Source: Halobacillus dabanensis (GTDB taxonomy: Bacteria > Bacillota > Bacilli > Bacillales > Halobacillaceae). Taken from it: DNA of 64,000 bases. Under the pieces are notes generated by a model. It saw only the letters and a program-made list of their open reading frames with translations, was not told the origin of the DNA and searched no databases. Positions 8,867-16,459 of the stretch are shown one piece after another. The DNA is taken from NCBI RefSeq assembly GCF_900114165.1, contig NZ_FOSB01000008.1:62001-126000 (forward strand), in the 5' to 3' direction. A program made the translations under genes and the position numbers. The stretch's first letter is position 1, and every line of letters begins with the position of its first letter.

Positions 8867-9622
8867 TTATTGAGGAAACTTTTCTTTCAAATAATTCATG
8901 CTGATTTCTAAACTTTCTAAAGGCGTACGACGACTTTCATCTTGTTCCACAACCCAATATTCCACGCCTGCCTGCTCTCCTAAGACAAAAATAGTATCCA
9001 AATCGACTCCACCAGTACCTAATTCGGCAAAAAATTGCTCCTCATCCAGTGTCATATCTTTCAAGTGAACCAATGGGGTTCGTCCTTTGTAGCGATCGAT
9101 CCATGTCGAAGGCTGTTCGCCTGCTTTTTGTAACCAGTAAATATCAAACTCCGCTTTCACTTGATTTTCATCTGTTTCCTCAAGGATGACATCGAGAGCT
9201 TTTCTTCCATCAGATAAAGGTTCCAGTTCAAAATCATGGTTGTGATAGCAAAGCGTCAGTCCTTCTTTCCTGCATGCATCCCCGATTTCTTTCAAGTCTT
9301 CAATTAAAGCAAGGTAATCCTCTTCGCTTCGGTTCTCAATGTAAGGACAAACAATATAAGAGCTTCCGATCGTTTTTTGGTCTTGGATGGTTTGTGGAAG
9401 GTTATGCTTCAACTCTTCTAACGGGATATGACTGGAGGCTGCCTTCAGGCCCAATTCATCAAGAAGGCTTTTCACTTCCTCTGCTTTCAAATCACCAAAA
9501 CCTGCAAATTCGACAGCATCAAATCCAAGATCAGCCACCTTTTTCAACGTGCCAGCAAAATCGGCCGCTGTTTCGTTTCTTAGTGTATAGAGTTGCACGG
9601 CAAATGGTATTGGAGTTTTCAT
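8867..9622 (-). CDS. Sugar phosphate isomerase/epimerase (AP-endonuclease-2 fold)
   Basis: A 251-residue TIM-barrel protein of the IolE/IolI/xylose-isomerase-like family. It shows the family N-terminus 'PFAVQLYTLRNE', the metal-site segment 'LCYHNHDFEL' and the later 'VHLKDM'. These acidic/His residues normally bind a divalent metal for keto-sugar isomerisation. The ATG follows AGGGAGAATCCTT. It stands alone, but a second protein of the same fold lies in the sugar locus at 20.4 kb, so a role in the same keto-sugar chemistry is plausible. Exact substrate unknown. Confidence 0.8.
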   Translation of the reverse strand: MKTPIPFAVQLYTLRNETAADFAGTLKKVADLGFDAVEFAGFGDLKAEEVKSLLDELGLKAASSHIPLEELKHNLPQTIQDQKTIGSSYIVCPYIENRSEEDYLALIEDLKEIGDACRKEGLTLCYHNHDFELEPLSDGRKALDVILEETDENQVKAEFDIYWLQKAGEQPSTWIDRYKGRTPLVHLKDMTLDEEQFFAELGTGGVDLDTIFVLGEQAGVEYWVVEQDESRRTPLESLEISMNYLKEKFPQ

Positions 9623-9824
9623 AAGGATTCTCCCTTTCTCTTTTTAATGCTTCACCATACACAATTTAGACCTTTCGTGTCGAATCTCCTTCCAAAATAT
9701 AAAAATTGTCGAGAGAAACATAAATAGTAAGGTAGGTGAAGAGAGAAAAGTAGATATTTGCTGATTACCCTGAAATAAATTCTTCCTTTAAAATCTAATC
9801 ATTAAGAAGAGAGGAGTGCTTCAA

Positions 9825-10046
9825 ATGAAAATAGAAGATAATTTGCGGATGATGAAGGAAATCCATACCGTATGTTGGATTTGTAAAACGGAGCTTAGAG
9901 AAGAAGAAGTATGTAAAGTGACAGATGGGCAATCCCTCTATGTAGACGTCTGCTTTGATTGTTATGGCATCAAAGGTCGGATAGGGGGCTTTGTGGAAAA
10001 GGCACATTCCAAAAAATCCGGAATAGGATATCACAATAAAAGGTGA
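9825..10046 (+). CDS. Small zinc-ribbon-like protein
   Basis: A 73-residue protein with two CxxC pairs (HTVCWIC and VDVCFDC, about residues 18-46), which could hold one zinc ion. The start at 9825 follows AGAGGAG by 8 nt; an in-frame GTG at 9816 overlaps that site. It is followed after 11 nt by the GerPA/PF-like gene in the same direction, so it probably belongs to the spore-associated cluster. No named family recognised. Confidence 0.65.
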   Translation: MKIEDNLRMMKEIHTVCWICKTELREEEVCKVTDGQSLYVDVCFDCYGIKGRIGGFVEKAHSKKSGIGYHNKR

Positions 10047-10057
10047 GGTGAATGGGT

Positions 10058-10303
10058 ATGCCTGTATCTGTCGTTTTTAACCAGATCGCCGTCAACTCTG
10101 TCAATGAAAATGGAGTCATCTCCACAGGTCAAAACAACCAGCCTGACTGGTCGTGGCAAGGGAAGAATAATAATGCTGCAGGAATTACGGTCGGATTTTT
10201 CATTGCCACGAACAATGTGAATACTATTATTGATAATGATGTGACCGACACACCAATAGTAAACCCTACGGTTAATAACCCTCAGCCGAACGTCCAGTAT
10301 TAG
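10058..10303 (+). CDS. GerPA/GerPF-like spore germination protein
   Basis: An 81-residue Asn/Thr/Val-rich protein. The pattern 'MPVSVVFNQIAVNSVNENGVISTGQN ... GFFIATNNV.TIIDNDVTDTPIV' matches small GerPA/GerPF proteins, which help germinants cross the spore coat. The ATG at 10058 is preferred because GAGGTG stands about 8 nt away; the ATG at 10052 is too close. It shares a likely operon with the zinc-ribbon gene and the following gene. Sporulation-specific expression is expected for the family, but no sigma-K site was confirmed. Confidence 0.7.
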   Translation: MPVSVVFNQIAVNSVNENGVISTGQNNQPDWSWQGKNNNAAGITVGFFIATNNVNTIIDNDVTDTPIVNPTVNNPQPNVQY

Positions 10304-10319
10304 GAGGGGTCGTATCCAT

Positions 10320-10574
10320 ATTCAATTTGATTCGATAAATGTCCAGCAAATGACTACCAATTCTGGCATTTTCATCGGCCCTAACACGCAGACACACTGG
10401 GAGTCACAAGAAAAACAAAACACTGCACTTGGCACTGTGGTCGGCGATGGGAATATTATTTCCTATAACATCAATATCGTCCATGACAATGATCTTATCG
10501 ATATGCCGGTCACCAAGCATGCTGGAGCAGAAACTAAGAAAAAAGAGAATGGAGACAATCACTCTGTGGATTGA
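10320..10574 (+). CDS. GerP-like small protein with probable non-standard start
   Basis: The first ATG in frame is 10350, but it lacks a ribosome site. The family-conserved part starts earlier: codons upstream read IQFDSINVQQM, matching 'IIFKHLTVDQI' of the related protein at 11180-11380. An AGGAGGGG site (10302-10309) precedes ATC (10314) and ATT (10320), so one of these rare codons is likely the true start; ATT is used here (about 84 aa). Shared features include 'SGIFIGPN' and 'GTVVGDGN'. The 3' end overlaps the convergent gene by 16 nt. Function inferred from the GerP-like neighbours only. Confidence 0.5.
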   Translation: MQFDSINVQQMTTNSGIFIGPNTQTHWESQEKQNTALGTVVGDGNIISYNINIVHDNDLIDMPVTKHAGAETKKKENGDNHSVD

Positions 10575-10849
10575 TCATCCATTCTCTTTTCCATCATTTT
10601 TTCTACCCACTCAGGAATTTCATGCTCTTTCTCCCTTGTCATTAAATCGAGAATCGCTGCATCACTCAAAACCGATCGCAAGCCCTCTAGAGTGTTTCCG
10701 TCTCCATGTACCGTGCCGAAACCTTGATTCAGCTTTTGATGACTTTCAAAACCTGTGGGAAGATTATTACCCATATTCAGACAAGAGGCATTTTCAATGG
10801 TGCCAATACGGATATTTCCAATGAAAAAATTAGGGGATAACAAAGACAT
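10559..10849 (-). CDS. GerP-like small protein
   Basis: A 96-residue protein starting behind AAGGAGGACTAGT. The segment 'NIRIGTIENASCLNMGNNL ... GFGTVHGDGN' aligns by eye with the protein encoded at 10320-10574 and resembles the GerPD/GerPE type of short beta proteins. The C-terminal third is charged and helical (EWVEKMMEKRMDDQ). It is the last gene of a minus-strand trio (11380, 11174, 10849). The exact GerP member cannot be assigned. Confidence 0.55.
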   Translation of the reverse strand: MSLLSPNFFIGNIRIGTIENASCLNMGNNLPTGFESHQKLNQGFGTVHGDGNTLEGLRSVLSDAAILDLMTREKEHEIPEWVEKMMEKRMDDQSTE

Positions 10850-10850
10850 A

Positions 10851-11174
10851 CTAGTCCTCCTTTGATTGGAAGGTGAACTTTAATCCCTGATCTGTCTTGC
10901 TTAACTCTGGTTTTGATGATCCTTTAGGTTTCACATGAACGCCGAAGTTATTCCCGAGGTTCAATGCACCACTCAATTCATCGATATCTAAATGATCCAA
11001 TTGGAAGGTAAGCTGTTCAAGGTTCGGGTCATGGATATCCACTTGATCTAAGTGGATGTGATATTCCACATGCTTCCCCTGTAAGTTTTGGATCGTCTGT
11101 TTAAGTTCTTTGATTTCTTTATATAATTCTTCAACCTGACTTTCGGAAATACGGCGTTTTTTAAAGAAAAACAT
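10851..11174 (-). CDS. GerPC-like coiled-coil protein
   Basis: A 107-residue protein. An N-terminal coiled coil (ESQVEELYKEIKELKQTIQNLQ) is followed by 'VEYHIHLDQVDIHDPNLEQL.FQLDHLDIDELSGALNLG', which recalls GerPC, where similar 'I..L.IE.L.GTLNIG' words occur. At 107 aa it is about half the length of B. subtilis GerPC (about 205 aa). The ATG at 11174 has only a weak distant GAGGG site; a TTG at 11195 would overlap the upstream gene. It lies between two GerP-like genes, which supports the assignment. Confidence 0.5.
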   Translation of the reverse strand: MFFFKKRRISESQVEELYKEIKELKQTIQNLQGKHVEYHIHLDQVDIHDPNLEQLTFQLDHLDIDELSGALNLGNNFGVHVKPKGSSKPELSKTDQGLKFTFQSKED

Positions 11175-11179
11175 AATCT

Positions 11180-11380
11180 TTATTTCCCTCGGCAATCAGG
11201 TCTTTTGATAATCAAGTGTTTATTATGTTGAAGGAGGTTCTGGTCGCCGACAATTTTCCCATTTCCCTCAAAGCGTCGTTCGTTTGCTTTGTATTTGGAT
11301 TGGATGTTCGTTCCTGAATAAATACCGGAAGCGTCGCGAATCTGGTCTACCGTTAAATGTTTGAAAATGATCTGGGCCAT
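11180..11380 (-). CDS. GerP-like small protein
   Basis: A 66-residue protein starting MAQIIFKHLTVDQIRDASGI at an ATG with AGGAGGTGA four nucleotides upstream; an earlier ATG at 11398 overlaps nothing useful. 'ASGIYSGTNIQ' is the recurring SGI-x-x-G-x-N word of this gene group. It is the first gene of the minus-strand trio and diverges from the Hsp20 gene at 11425. Likely a spore-coat or germination accessory protein by context. Confidence 0.55.
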   Translation of the reverse strand: MAQIIFKHLTVDQIRDASGIYSGTNIQSKYKANERRFEGNGKIVGDQNLLQHNKHLIIKRPDCRGK

Positions 11381-11424
11381 CACTTCACCTCCTATCATTA
11401 AATGTATGAAAGGAAAAGATAAGC

Positions 11425-11856
11425 ATGAAGGACTTTATGAATTGGTTCAATCCTTTGGGACAAAAAGGGTCAATGCTCCCGGATCCCCTCATGGATATGA
11501 CAAAGATGAATGAATTTGTTCAAAAATCAATAGAAGAAGCTTTGAACCCTTCACAGCAGGGGGAAGGACACTCTCCACCGTTTCAAGAAAGGGAAGGAGA
11601 TTATAAAGTGGTAGAATTGATGAGGGAAATAGTGGTGACCATTCAAAAACCAATCGAAGTAGATGTCGAGTCGATTAGGCTTAGTGTAGGGAATGGGAAA
11701 CTTTTTGTTGATGGGATCCATTACGGAAGGATGACCATCCCTTTACCTGCTCATACGAGTCGAAGGAATATTTATGCTCAATATAGTGACGGAATAATTG
11801 AAGTCCGTCTCCCGAAGAAAAACTCTGATGAGAAAGAGATTTTTTTGCACTACTGA
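11425..11856 (+). CDS. Hsp20/alpha-crystallin-domain protein
   Basis: A 143-residue protein. The C-terminal 90 residues follow the alpha-crystallin domain plan: beta strands 'VVELMREIVVTIQKPIEVDVESIRLSV', 'GKLFVDGI', and the closing 'IYAQYSDGIIEVRLPKK'. The variable N-terminus holds an Asp/Met-rich helix. It converges with the second Hsp20-like gene (7-nt overlap of ends). Small heat-shock-like proteins such as CotM and GerT are spore-coat components in Bacillus, and the GerP-like neighbours suggest that role here rather than general chaperoning. Confidence 0.7.
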   Translation: MKDFMNWFNPLGQKGSMLPDPLMDMTKMNEFVQKSIEEALNPSQQGEGHSPPFQEREGDYKVVELMREIVVTIQKPIEVDVESIRLSVGNGKLFVDGIHYGRMTIPLPAHTSRRNIYAQYSDGIIEVRLPKKNSDEKEIFLHY

Positions 11857-12284
11857 TGATCGAGCTCGACAGGGATTTCATTATTATCGTGTCTTTTAAA
11901 AATCGTAACGACAAGTAAACCGTCGTTGTAGGAAGTGACGATATCATCCGAGGAAAAGTGAAATGGAATCGGGATGACTCTTTTGAATTTGCCCTTCATT
12001 CGTTCATTGTGAAGTAATTCATCTGTTGGTACAGGGTAAGGAGGAGTGATTTCCCCTTTGAGGACGAGGAATGTTCCTTCTTGAACTAATTGGAGCGGAT
12101 CGTCCTTCGTTAATCCAGGCAACTCGATGATCAATACCCCTTGCTTCTCGGTTTGAAAAAAGTCATAGGCCGGGCCGCGTTTTGGAATGACGTGGTGCAT
12201 TTCGTTCCAAAAGTCCTCTCCCAACACTTTTTCGACATTATCGGAAAAAGCTTCCCAATTGAGCTGACCTTTTTTTCTTTTCAT
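11850..12284 (-). CDS. Hsp20/alpha-crystallin-domain protein
   Basis: A 144-residue protein with a typical small heat-shock domain: 'DFFQTEKQGVLIIELPGLTKDD', 'LVLKGEI', and the ending 'FKRVIPIPFHF ... YNDGLLVVTIFK', which matches the A-x-x-x-n-G-V-L region of Hsp20. The N-terminus (MKRKKGQLNWEAFSDNVEKVLGEDFW) is helical. It faces the other Hsp20-like gene convergently. Role as a spore-coat-linked chaperone is inferred from the cluster. Confidence 0.75.
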   Translation of the reverse strand: MKRKKGQLNWEAFSDNVEKVLGEDFWNEMHHVIPKRGPAYDFFQTEKQGVLIIELPGLTKDDPLQLVQEGTFLVLKGEITPPYPVPTDELLHNERMKGKFKRVIPIPFHFSSDDIVTSYNDGLLVVTIFKRHDNNEIPVELDHQ

Positions 12285-12362
12285 GGATTTTCACCTCACG
12301 TTTTAAAATATGAAAAAAGTAGGAGCTTCATGACAGAAGAGCAATGAAACATAGAATCTGTT

Positions 12363-12377
12363 ATGTAAGCGCTGTCT
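12363..12377. promoter_or_regulatory. cre (CcpA) box
   Basis: ATGTAAGCGCTGTCT fits every fixed position of the cre consensus WTGNAANCGNWNNCW. It sits 28 nt upstream of the -35 of the sugar ABC operon. Confidence 0.7.
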
Positions 12378-12404
12378 ATTTGTAGAATTATTTGAAAAAA
12401 AGTG

Positions 12405-12433
12405 TTGTCTTTGGATAACCCCCGTGTTATGAT
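12405..12433 (+). promoter_or_regulatory. Sigma-A promoter of the sugar ABC operon
   Basis: TTGTCT (12405-12410), a 17-nt spacer and TATGAT (12428-12433). It lies about 210 nt before the binding-protein start, leaving a long leader packed with operator sites. Confidence 0.75.
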
Positions 12434-12462
12434 TTACTCAACTTCATTAATCAATGAAATTT

Positions 12463-12477
12463 ATGCAAACGTATTCA
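12463..12477. promoter_or_regulatory. cre (CcpA) box in the leader
   Basis: ATGCAAACGTATTCA matches WTGNAANCGNWNNCW fully. It lies about 25 nt downstream of the likely transcription start, a roadblock position. Confidence 0.75.
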
Positions 12478-12540
12478 CTGGAAATCACAGGACTTTTATA
12501 ACTCATTTGTAGACAAGCTGATGAGTTTTTTAACTGCCTT

Positions 12541-12560
12541 ATGCGCAAACGTATGCGCAT
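12541..12560. promoter_or_regulatory. LacI-type palindromic operator
   Basis: Near-perfect 20-bp inverted repeat with half-site ATGCGCA on each side of an ACGT centre. This is the form bound by LacI/GalR proteins. The locus regulator at 16460 is the obvious candidate. Confidence 0.6.
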
Positions 12561-12600
12561 GAATTGCACCAAGTTAGAAAACTCGTTTTTTACAAGTGGT

Positions 12601-12615
12601 ATGTAAGCGGATTCA
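12601..12615. promoter_or_regulatory. cre (CcpA) box near the gene start
   Basis: ATGTAAGCGGATTCA matches the cre consensus fully and lies 31 nt upstream of the start codon. Confidence 0.7.
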
Positions 12616-12646
12616 TTGATTGATAGATAAAATAGGGGTGGATGAG

Positions 12647-13957
12647 ATGAAAAGAAACAAATTTTACTCAGGTATTGCCACAGCTTTATTGGCTTCCACT
12701 GTAGCTCTTACAGGATGTTCGTTTGGGTCTGACGATAGCAGCAGTTCGGATTCAGGCGAGGCTTCTGGAGATGGTGTCACAGTTGATGTCTTTCAATTTA
12801 AAGTAGAATTCAAAGATCAGTTCGAAGAGCTTGTTTCTATGTATGAAGAAGAAAATCCAGACGTCAATATCAATGTCAAGACAGTCGGTGGCGGTAACGA
12901 TTATGGAGCTTCCCTGAAAACATCTTTCTCTTCCGGTGAAGAACCTGACATTTTCAACGTAGGCGGTCCGACGGATGTAGATGAATACGAGAAATATTTA
13001 GCTGATCTATCAGATACGGAAGCAGCAGGAGCCGCTCTTGAAGGTACACTATCAGGAGTTTCCCGAGATGATCAAATTCTTGGACTTCCATTCAACCAAG
13101 AGGGTTATGGACTTCTCTATAACAAAAAAGTGTTTGAAGAAGCAGGAATCAATCCAGAGGAAATTACCAGCTTAGACGCACTGGAAGAAGCAGCTCAAAC
13201 GTTGGAAGAACAAAAAGATGAGCTTGGTATCGATGCACCATTCGCATTCCCTGCAAAAGAAAAATGGGTCATTGGTAACCATGCTGCAAATGCTTACCTT
13301 GCCGATGAGTTCAACCACGATGTTATGGAAGCGTACGAAGCGGATACTGTGGAGTTCACTATGGGTGAGCAGTTGAAACGTTACATCGATATACAAAATG
13401 AATACTCTGTACAACCGACACTGAGCCTTGATTACTCTCAACAAGTAGAAGAAAACTTCTCTCTTGGAAAAGTAGCATTGATTCAGCAAGGAAACTGGGT
13501 ATACAACACGATTGAATCTATGGATCCTGAATTCGCAGAAAATAATGTAGGCCTTCTTCCAATTCCTGTAGAAGGATACGAAGACAGCATCCCAGTCGGC
13601 GTACCAAACTACTGGGTAGTCAACAAAGAATCTGGAGACGAAGTGGTACAAGCAAGTAAAGACTTCCTGGATTGGATGTACACTTCTGAACAAGGGAAGA
13701 AATTCGTAACAGAACAATTCAAATTCATCCCAGCTTATGAAGGTTATGAAGATCAAGAAATCGCTGACCCGATTTCACAGGAAATCTATGAATATGCCAA
13801 TGAAGGCAATACACTTGGATGGGTCTTCCTTGGAGCACCAACAGGGTGGACAGAAGATGCATTCGGAGTTGCCGTGCAAGAGTACTTGGCTGGTGACATC
13901 AGTTGGGAAGAAGTAGAGCAAAGAGCTACAGAAGATTGGGAAAGTTCTCGTCAATAA
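12647..13957 (+). CDS. ABC sugar-binding lipoprotein
   Basis: Extracellular solute-binding protein of a CUT1-type carbohydrate importer. A signal peptide with lipobox LTGC opens the 436-residue protein, followed by a Ser/Asp-rich linker. Typical family words follow: 'FEELVSMYEEENPDVNINVKTVGGG', 'LGLPFNQEGYGLLYNKKVFEEAGI' and 'ALIQQGNWVYNTI'. The ATG at 12647 has GGGGTGGATGAG upstream. The two permeases follow after a stem-loop, and several cre boxes precede it. No ATPase gene is present, so a shared MsmX-type ATPase elsewhere is likely. The sugar is unknown; ThuA and Gfo/Idh neighbours suggest a disaccharide or modified sugar. Confidence 0.9.
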   Translation: MKRNKFYSGIATALLASTVALTGCSFGSDDSSSSDSGEASGDGVTVDVFQFKVEFKDQFEELVSMYEEENPDVNINVKTVGGGNDYGASLKTSFSSGEEPDIFNVGGPTDVDEYEKYLADLSDTEAAGAALEGTLSGVSRDDQILGLPFNQEGYGLLYNKKVFEEAGINPEEITSLDALEEAAQTLEEQKDELGIDAPFAFPAKEKWVIGNHAANAYLADEFNHDVMEAYEADTVEFTMGEQLKRYIDIQNEYSVQPTLSLDYSQQVEENFSLGKVALIQQGNWVYNTIESMDPEFAENNVGLLPIPVEGYEDSIPVGVPNYWVVNKESGDEVVQASKDFLDWMYTSEQGKKFVTEQFKFIPAYEGYEDQEIADPISQEIYEYANEGNTLGWVFLGAPTGWTEDAFGVAVQEYLAGDISWEEVEQRATEDWESSRQ

Positions 13958-13976
13958 GTCACAATCAGTTCATGAA

Positions 13977-14004
13977 GCCGGTGAGGGCGAAAGCCCTTAC
14001 CGGT
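13977..14004 (+). terminator. Intercistronic stem-loop
   Basis: A strong 12-bp stem (GCCGGTGAGGGC / GCCCTTACCGGT, one G-T pair) with a GAAA tetraloop. No T-run follows. This form usually protects the binding-protein mRNA and lowers permease expression rather than stopping transcription fully. Confidence 0.75.
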
Positions 14005-14151
14005 ACTATAAAAAATCCCCTCTATTAGGATATTTAAATAATGCTCTTTGAAATCTAGATGCATTCAAGCTTGGAATCCCTCTGTGCATAAAGAAAAAAC
14101 AGAGGTCGAACCATAAGTATTTTAATAGATGGGATGTTTTATTCCGATTGT

Positions 14152-14166
14152 ATGAAATCGATATCA
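14152..14166. promoter_or_regulatory. cre (CcpA) box before the permeases
   Basis: ATGAAATCGATATCA matches WTGNAANCGNWNNCW fully and is itself nearly palindromic (TGAAATCGATATCA). It lies 43 nt upstream of the permease start. Confidence 0.65.
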
Positions 14167-14208
14167 TAACGGCGGAAAATTCCGCATAACGCATTGGAGG
14201 AGTTGTAC

Positions 14209-15069
14209 ATGCAGAATCGAAGTTTAGCTTTCTGGCTATTTCTTACACCAGTCATTCTCGGTTTAGGAATTGTTGTCGTCATTCCGTTCTTCTATGGTCT
14301 TTTTTATTCCTTTACTGATTGGAACGGGATTACAGCGAATGAGTTTTTAGGATTTGAGAATTACATCAAGCTTTTTCAGGAAAATGAATTCATGAGTTCG
14401 ATCTGGTTTACGGTGAAATTCGCAGTCGTCACTGTCATTTTATTGAACATTATGGGTCTTGGTCTAGCGTTATTGGTAACCCGTAATATCAAGTCAAGCA
14501 ATCTATTGCGTACGGTATTCTTTATGCCGAACTTGATTGGTGGTTTGATTCTTGGATTCATCTGGCAGTTCATCTTTATCAGTGTTTTCGGTGATATAGC
14601 AGGTCTTACAGGGATTGAAGGCTTGAACGGTTGGTTATCTACGACGAATACAGGCTTCTGGGGTCTTGTCATCCTGACTGCATGGCAAATGGCCGGTTAT
14701 ATCATGATCATTTATATCGCTTATCTTGAAAACATTCCTAAAGAATTGATTGAAGCAGCCAAAATTGATGGGGAAAGCAGCTTCCAACGCTTTAAGAACA
14801 TTACGTTTCCACTAGTAGCACCAGCTTTTACTGTCAGCATGTTCCTGACATTATCCATGGCTTTCAAGATTTACGATCAGAACTTGTCACTGACAAACGG
14901 TGGACCGTTCAACTCGACGCAAATGGTAGCAATGGAAATCGTTCGAACAGCATTCTCCGATAATCAAATGGCATATGCTCAGGCCAAAGCTGTAATTTTC
15001 TTCTTAATTGTCGCAGTAATTGCAATGACACAAGTGTATTACAACAAGAAGCGGGAGGTTGAGATGTAA
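14209..15069 (+). CDS. ABC sugar permease (MalF/UgpA type)
   Basis: A 286-residue inner-membrane permease with six predicted helices. It has the CUT1 start 'SLAFWLFLTPVILGLGIVVVIPFFYGLFYSFTDWNG' and the EAA loop 'YLENIPKELIEAAKIDGESSFQRFKNITFPL', which contacts the ATPase. The ATG at 14209 has GGAGGAG upstream. Its stop overlaps the next permease start (TAATG). Partner of the lipoprotein at 12647. Confidence 0.92.
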   Translation: MQNRSLAFWLFLTPVILGLGIVVVIPFFYGLFYSFTDWNGITANEFLGFENYIKLFQENEFMSSIWFTVKFAVVTVILLNIMGLGLALLVTRNIKSSNLLRTVFFMPNLIGGLILGFIWQFIFISVFGDIAGLTGIEGLNGWLSTTNTGFWGLVILTAWQMAGYIMIIYIAYLENIPKELIEAAKIDGESSFQRFKNITFPLVAPAFTVSMFLTLSMAFKIYDQNLSLTNGGPFNSTQMVAMEIVRTAFSDNQMAYAQAKAVIFFLIVAVIAMTQVYYNKKREVEM

Positions 15070-15893
15070 TGAAAAAGAATAACGAAAAAAGAAATCTCCT
15101 TTCGATTGAAATTCTCGGCCTTCTGCTCGGTCTGATCTGGATTGCTCCTTTCTACTTGATGATCGTTAATGCTTTTAAATCAAAGCGTGATATCTTTTCA
15201 GGCGTGCTCGGTTTCCCGGAGGAAATTGTATTCGCAAACTTTGTAGAAGCCTTTATTGACTTGGAATTTTTAAAGTCCTTGTTCAACTCTGTTTTGATTA
15301 CTGGTTTGAGTATCGCCATCATCATTCTGTTTTCTTCGATGGCCGGATATGCACTAGCTCGTAATAAAAGCAAACTAAGTGGCATCATTTTCTTCATTTT
15401 CGTCGCTGCCATGCTGATTCCTTTCCAGTCGGTCATGATTCCGCTCGTTTCCATTTTTGGACAGGCGGACATGCTCAATGCGGGCGGATTGATCTTCATG
15501 TATCTCGGGTTTGGATGTAGCTTATCTATCTTCCTATATCATGGCGCGATGACAGGAATTTCAAAATCGATGGATGAAGCAGCTATCATTGATGGAGCCA
15601 ACCGTTTCCAAACTTTCTGGTACATCATTTTCCCACTTCTTAAACCGATTTCTGTAACGGTCGGTATTTTGAATGTCATATGGATCTGGAACGACTACCT
15701 TCTTCCTTCACTTGTTTTGAGTGAGTCCAATGCGACGATTCCGTTGAAGATGTTCTATTTCTTCGGTCAATATACGAAGCAATGGCACCTGGCACTGGCC
15801 GGATTGACGATCGCGATCATTCCAGTGATTGTTGGATATTTCTTCGCCCAAAAGCAAATCATCAACGGAGTATCCGAAGGCGCTGTTAAGTAA
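15069..15893 (+). CDS. ABC sugar permease (MalG/UgpE type)
   Basis: A 274-residue second permease with six helices. The EAA loop reads 'MTGISKSMDEAAIIDGANRFQTFWYIIFPLLKP', and the segment 'NVIWIWNDYLLPSLVL' is typical of the MalG side. It is translationally coupled to the upstream permease and ends the ABC gene block. A repeat-filled gap separates it from the regulator gene. Confidence 0.92.
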   Translation: MKKNNEKRNLLSIEILGLLLGLIWIAPFYLMIVNAFKSKRDIFSGVLGFPEEIVFANFVEAFIDLEFLKSLFNSVLITGLSIAIIILFSSMAGYALARNKSKLSGIIFFIFVAAMLIPFQSVMIPLVSIFGQADMLNAGGLIFMYLGFGCSLSIFLYHGAMTGISKSMDEAAIIDGANRFQTFWYIIFPLLKPISVTVGILNVIWIWNDYLLPSLVLSESNATIPLKMFYFFGQYTKQWHLALAGLTIAIIPVIVGYFFAQKQIINGVSEGAVK

Positions 15894-15966
15894 TTTTCAT
15901 GTTAATCATTCTACTATTTGGCAGTATCCTTGAAGGCTTGATTTCGAGCTGTTTGTGTAAGTGGAT

Positions 15967-16085
15967 GGGGCTGCGGGGAATGACTCGCTTTCCGCGGGAG
16001 CGCGGTGAGCCTCCTCAGGCTGACGCCTTGTGGGGTCTCACCAAGCACTCTTTTCCCGCAGGAGTCTCCCCATTCCCCTCCGCCC
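15967..16085. repeat. Intergenic repeat family B, copy 2
   Basis: About 119 nt with terminal inverted repeats (GGGGCTGCGGGGAATG at the left, CATTCCCCTCCGCCCC at the right). Internal words CGCTTTCCGCGGGAGCG, GGTGAGCCTCCTCA and GTCTCACC are shared with copies 3 (inverted) and 4. No ORF of substance. Confidence 0.75.
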
Positions 16086-16225
16086 CTTGCCAAAAATATT
16101 TCTCGAAATCAGCTAAGTAAAAACTTGCCATATATTGAAGGAGAATTATGCTTGAACACTGCCTATAGCATTTTCATCCGCAAAAGTTCTTTACTTGTGT
16201 TGGGGTTTCGAGCGTCCATTTTTTA

Positions 16226-16350
16226 TATGGTGTCAGGGCAAACGGCGAGACTCCTGTGGGATGAACATGATAGGTGAGATCCCCGAAGACGAAGTCTGAG
16301 GAAGCTCACCACATGCCCACGGAAAGCGAGTCGTTTGCCCAGACACCATA
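16226..16350. repeat. Intergenic repeat family B, copy 3 (inverted)
   Basis: About 125 nt with 19-nt ends (16226-16244 against 16332-16350, one mismatch). The inside reads as the reverse complement of copy 2: GAGGAAGCTCACC and GGAAAGCGAGTCG. Copies 2 and 3 thus face each other across 140 nt between the permease and the LacI gene. Confidence 0.75.
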
Positions 16351-16459
16351 CTATCAAACAAAAATCTCGAAACTGAGTCTTACACAATATAGGGAGCGTT
16401 TGTGGGGGAGGAACAAATGAATAAATACTAATGTAGAAATAGAAAAGGAGTGGATGAAC

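Noticed and set aside
8539-8904. Plus-strand frame of 121 codons
   Set aside because: It runs through repeat family B and the 3' end of the isomerase-like gene on the other strand; codon content follows the repeat, no ribosome site.
16005-16277. 90-codon frame between permease and lacI
   Set aside because: Lies across repeat B copies 2 and 3; no coding character.
8681-16350. Family B repeats as insertion sequences
   Set aside because: No transposase frame inside, about 120 nt only, no clear target duplication seen.
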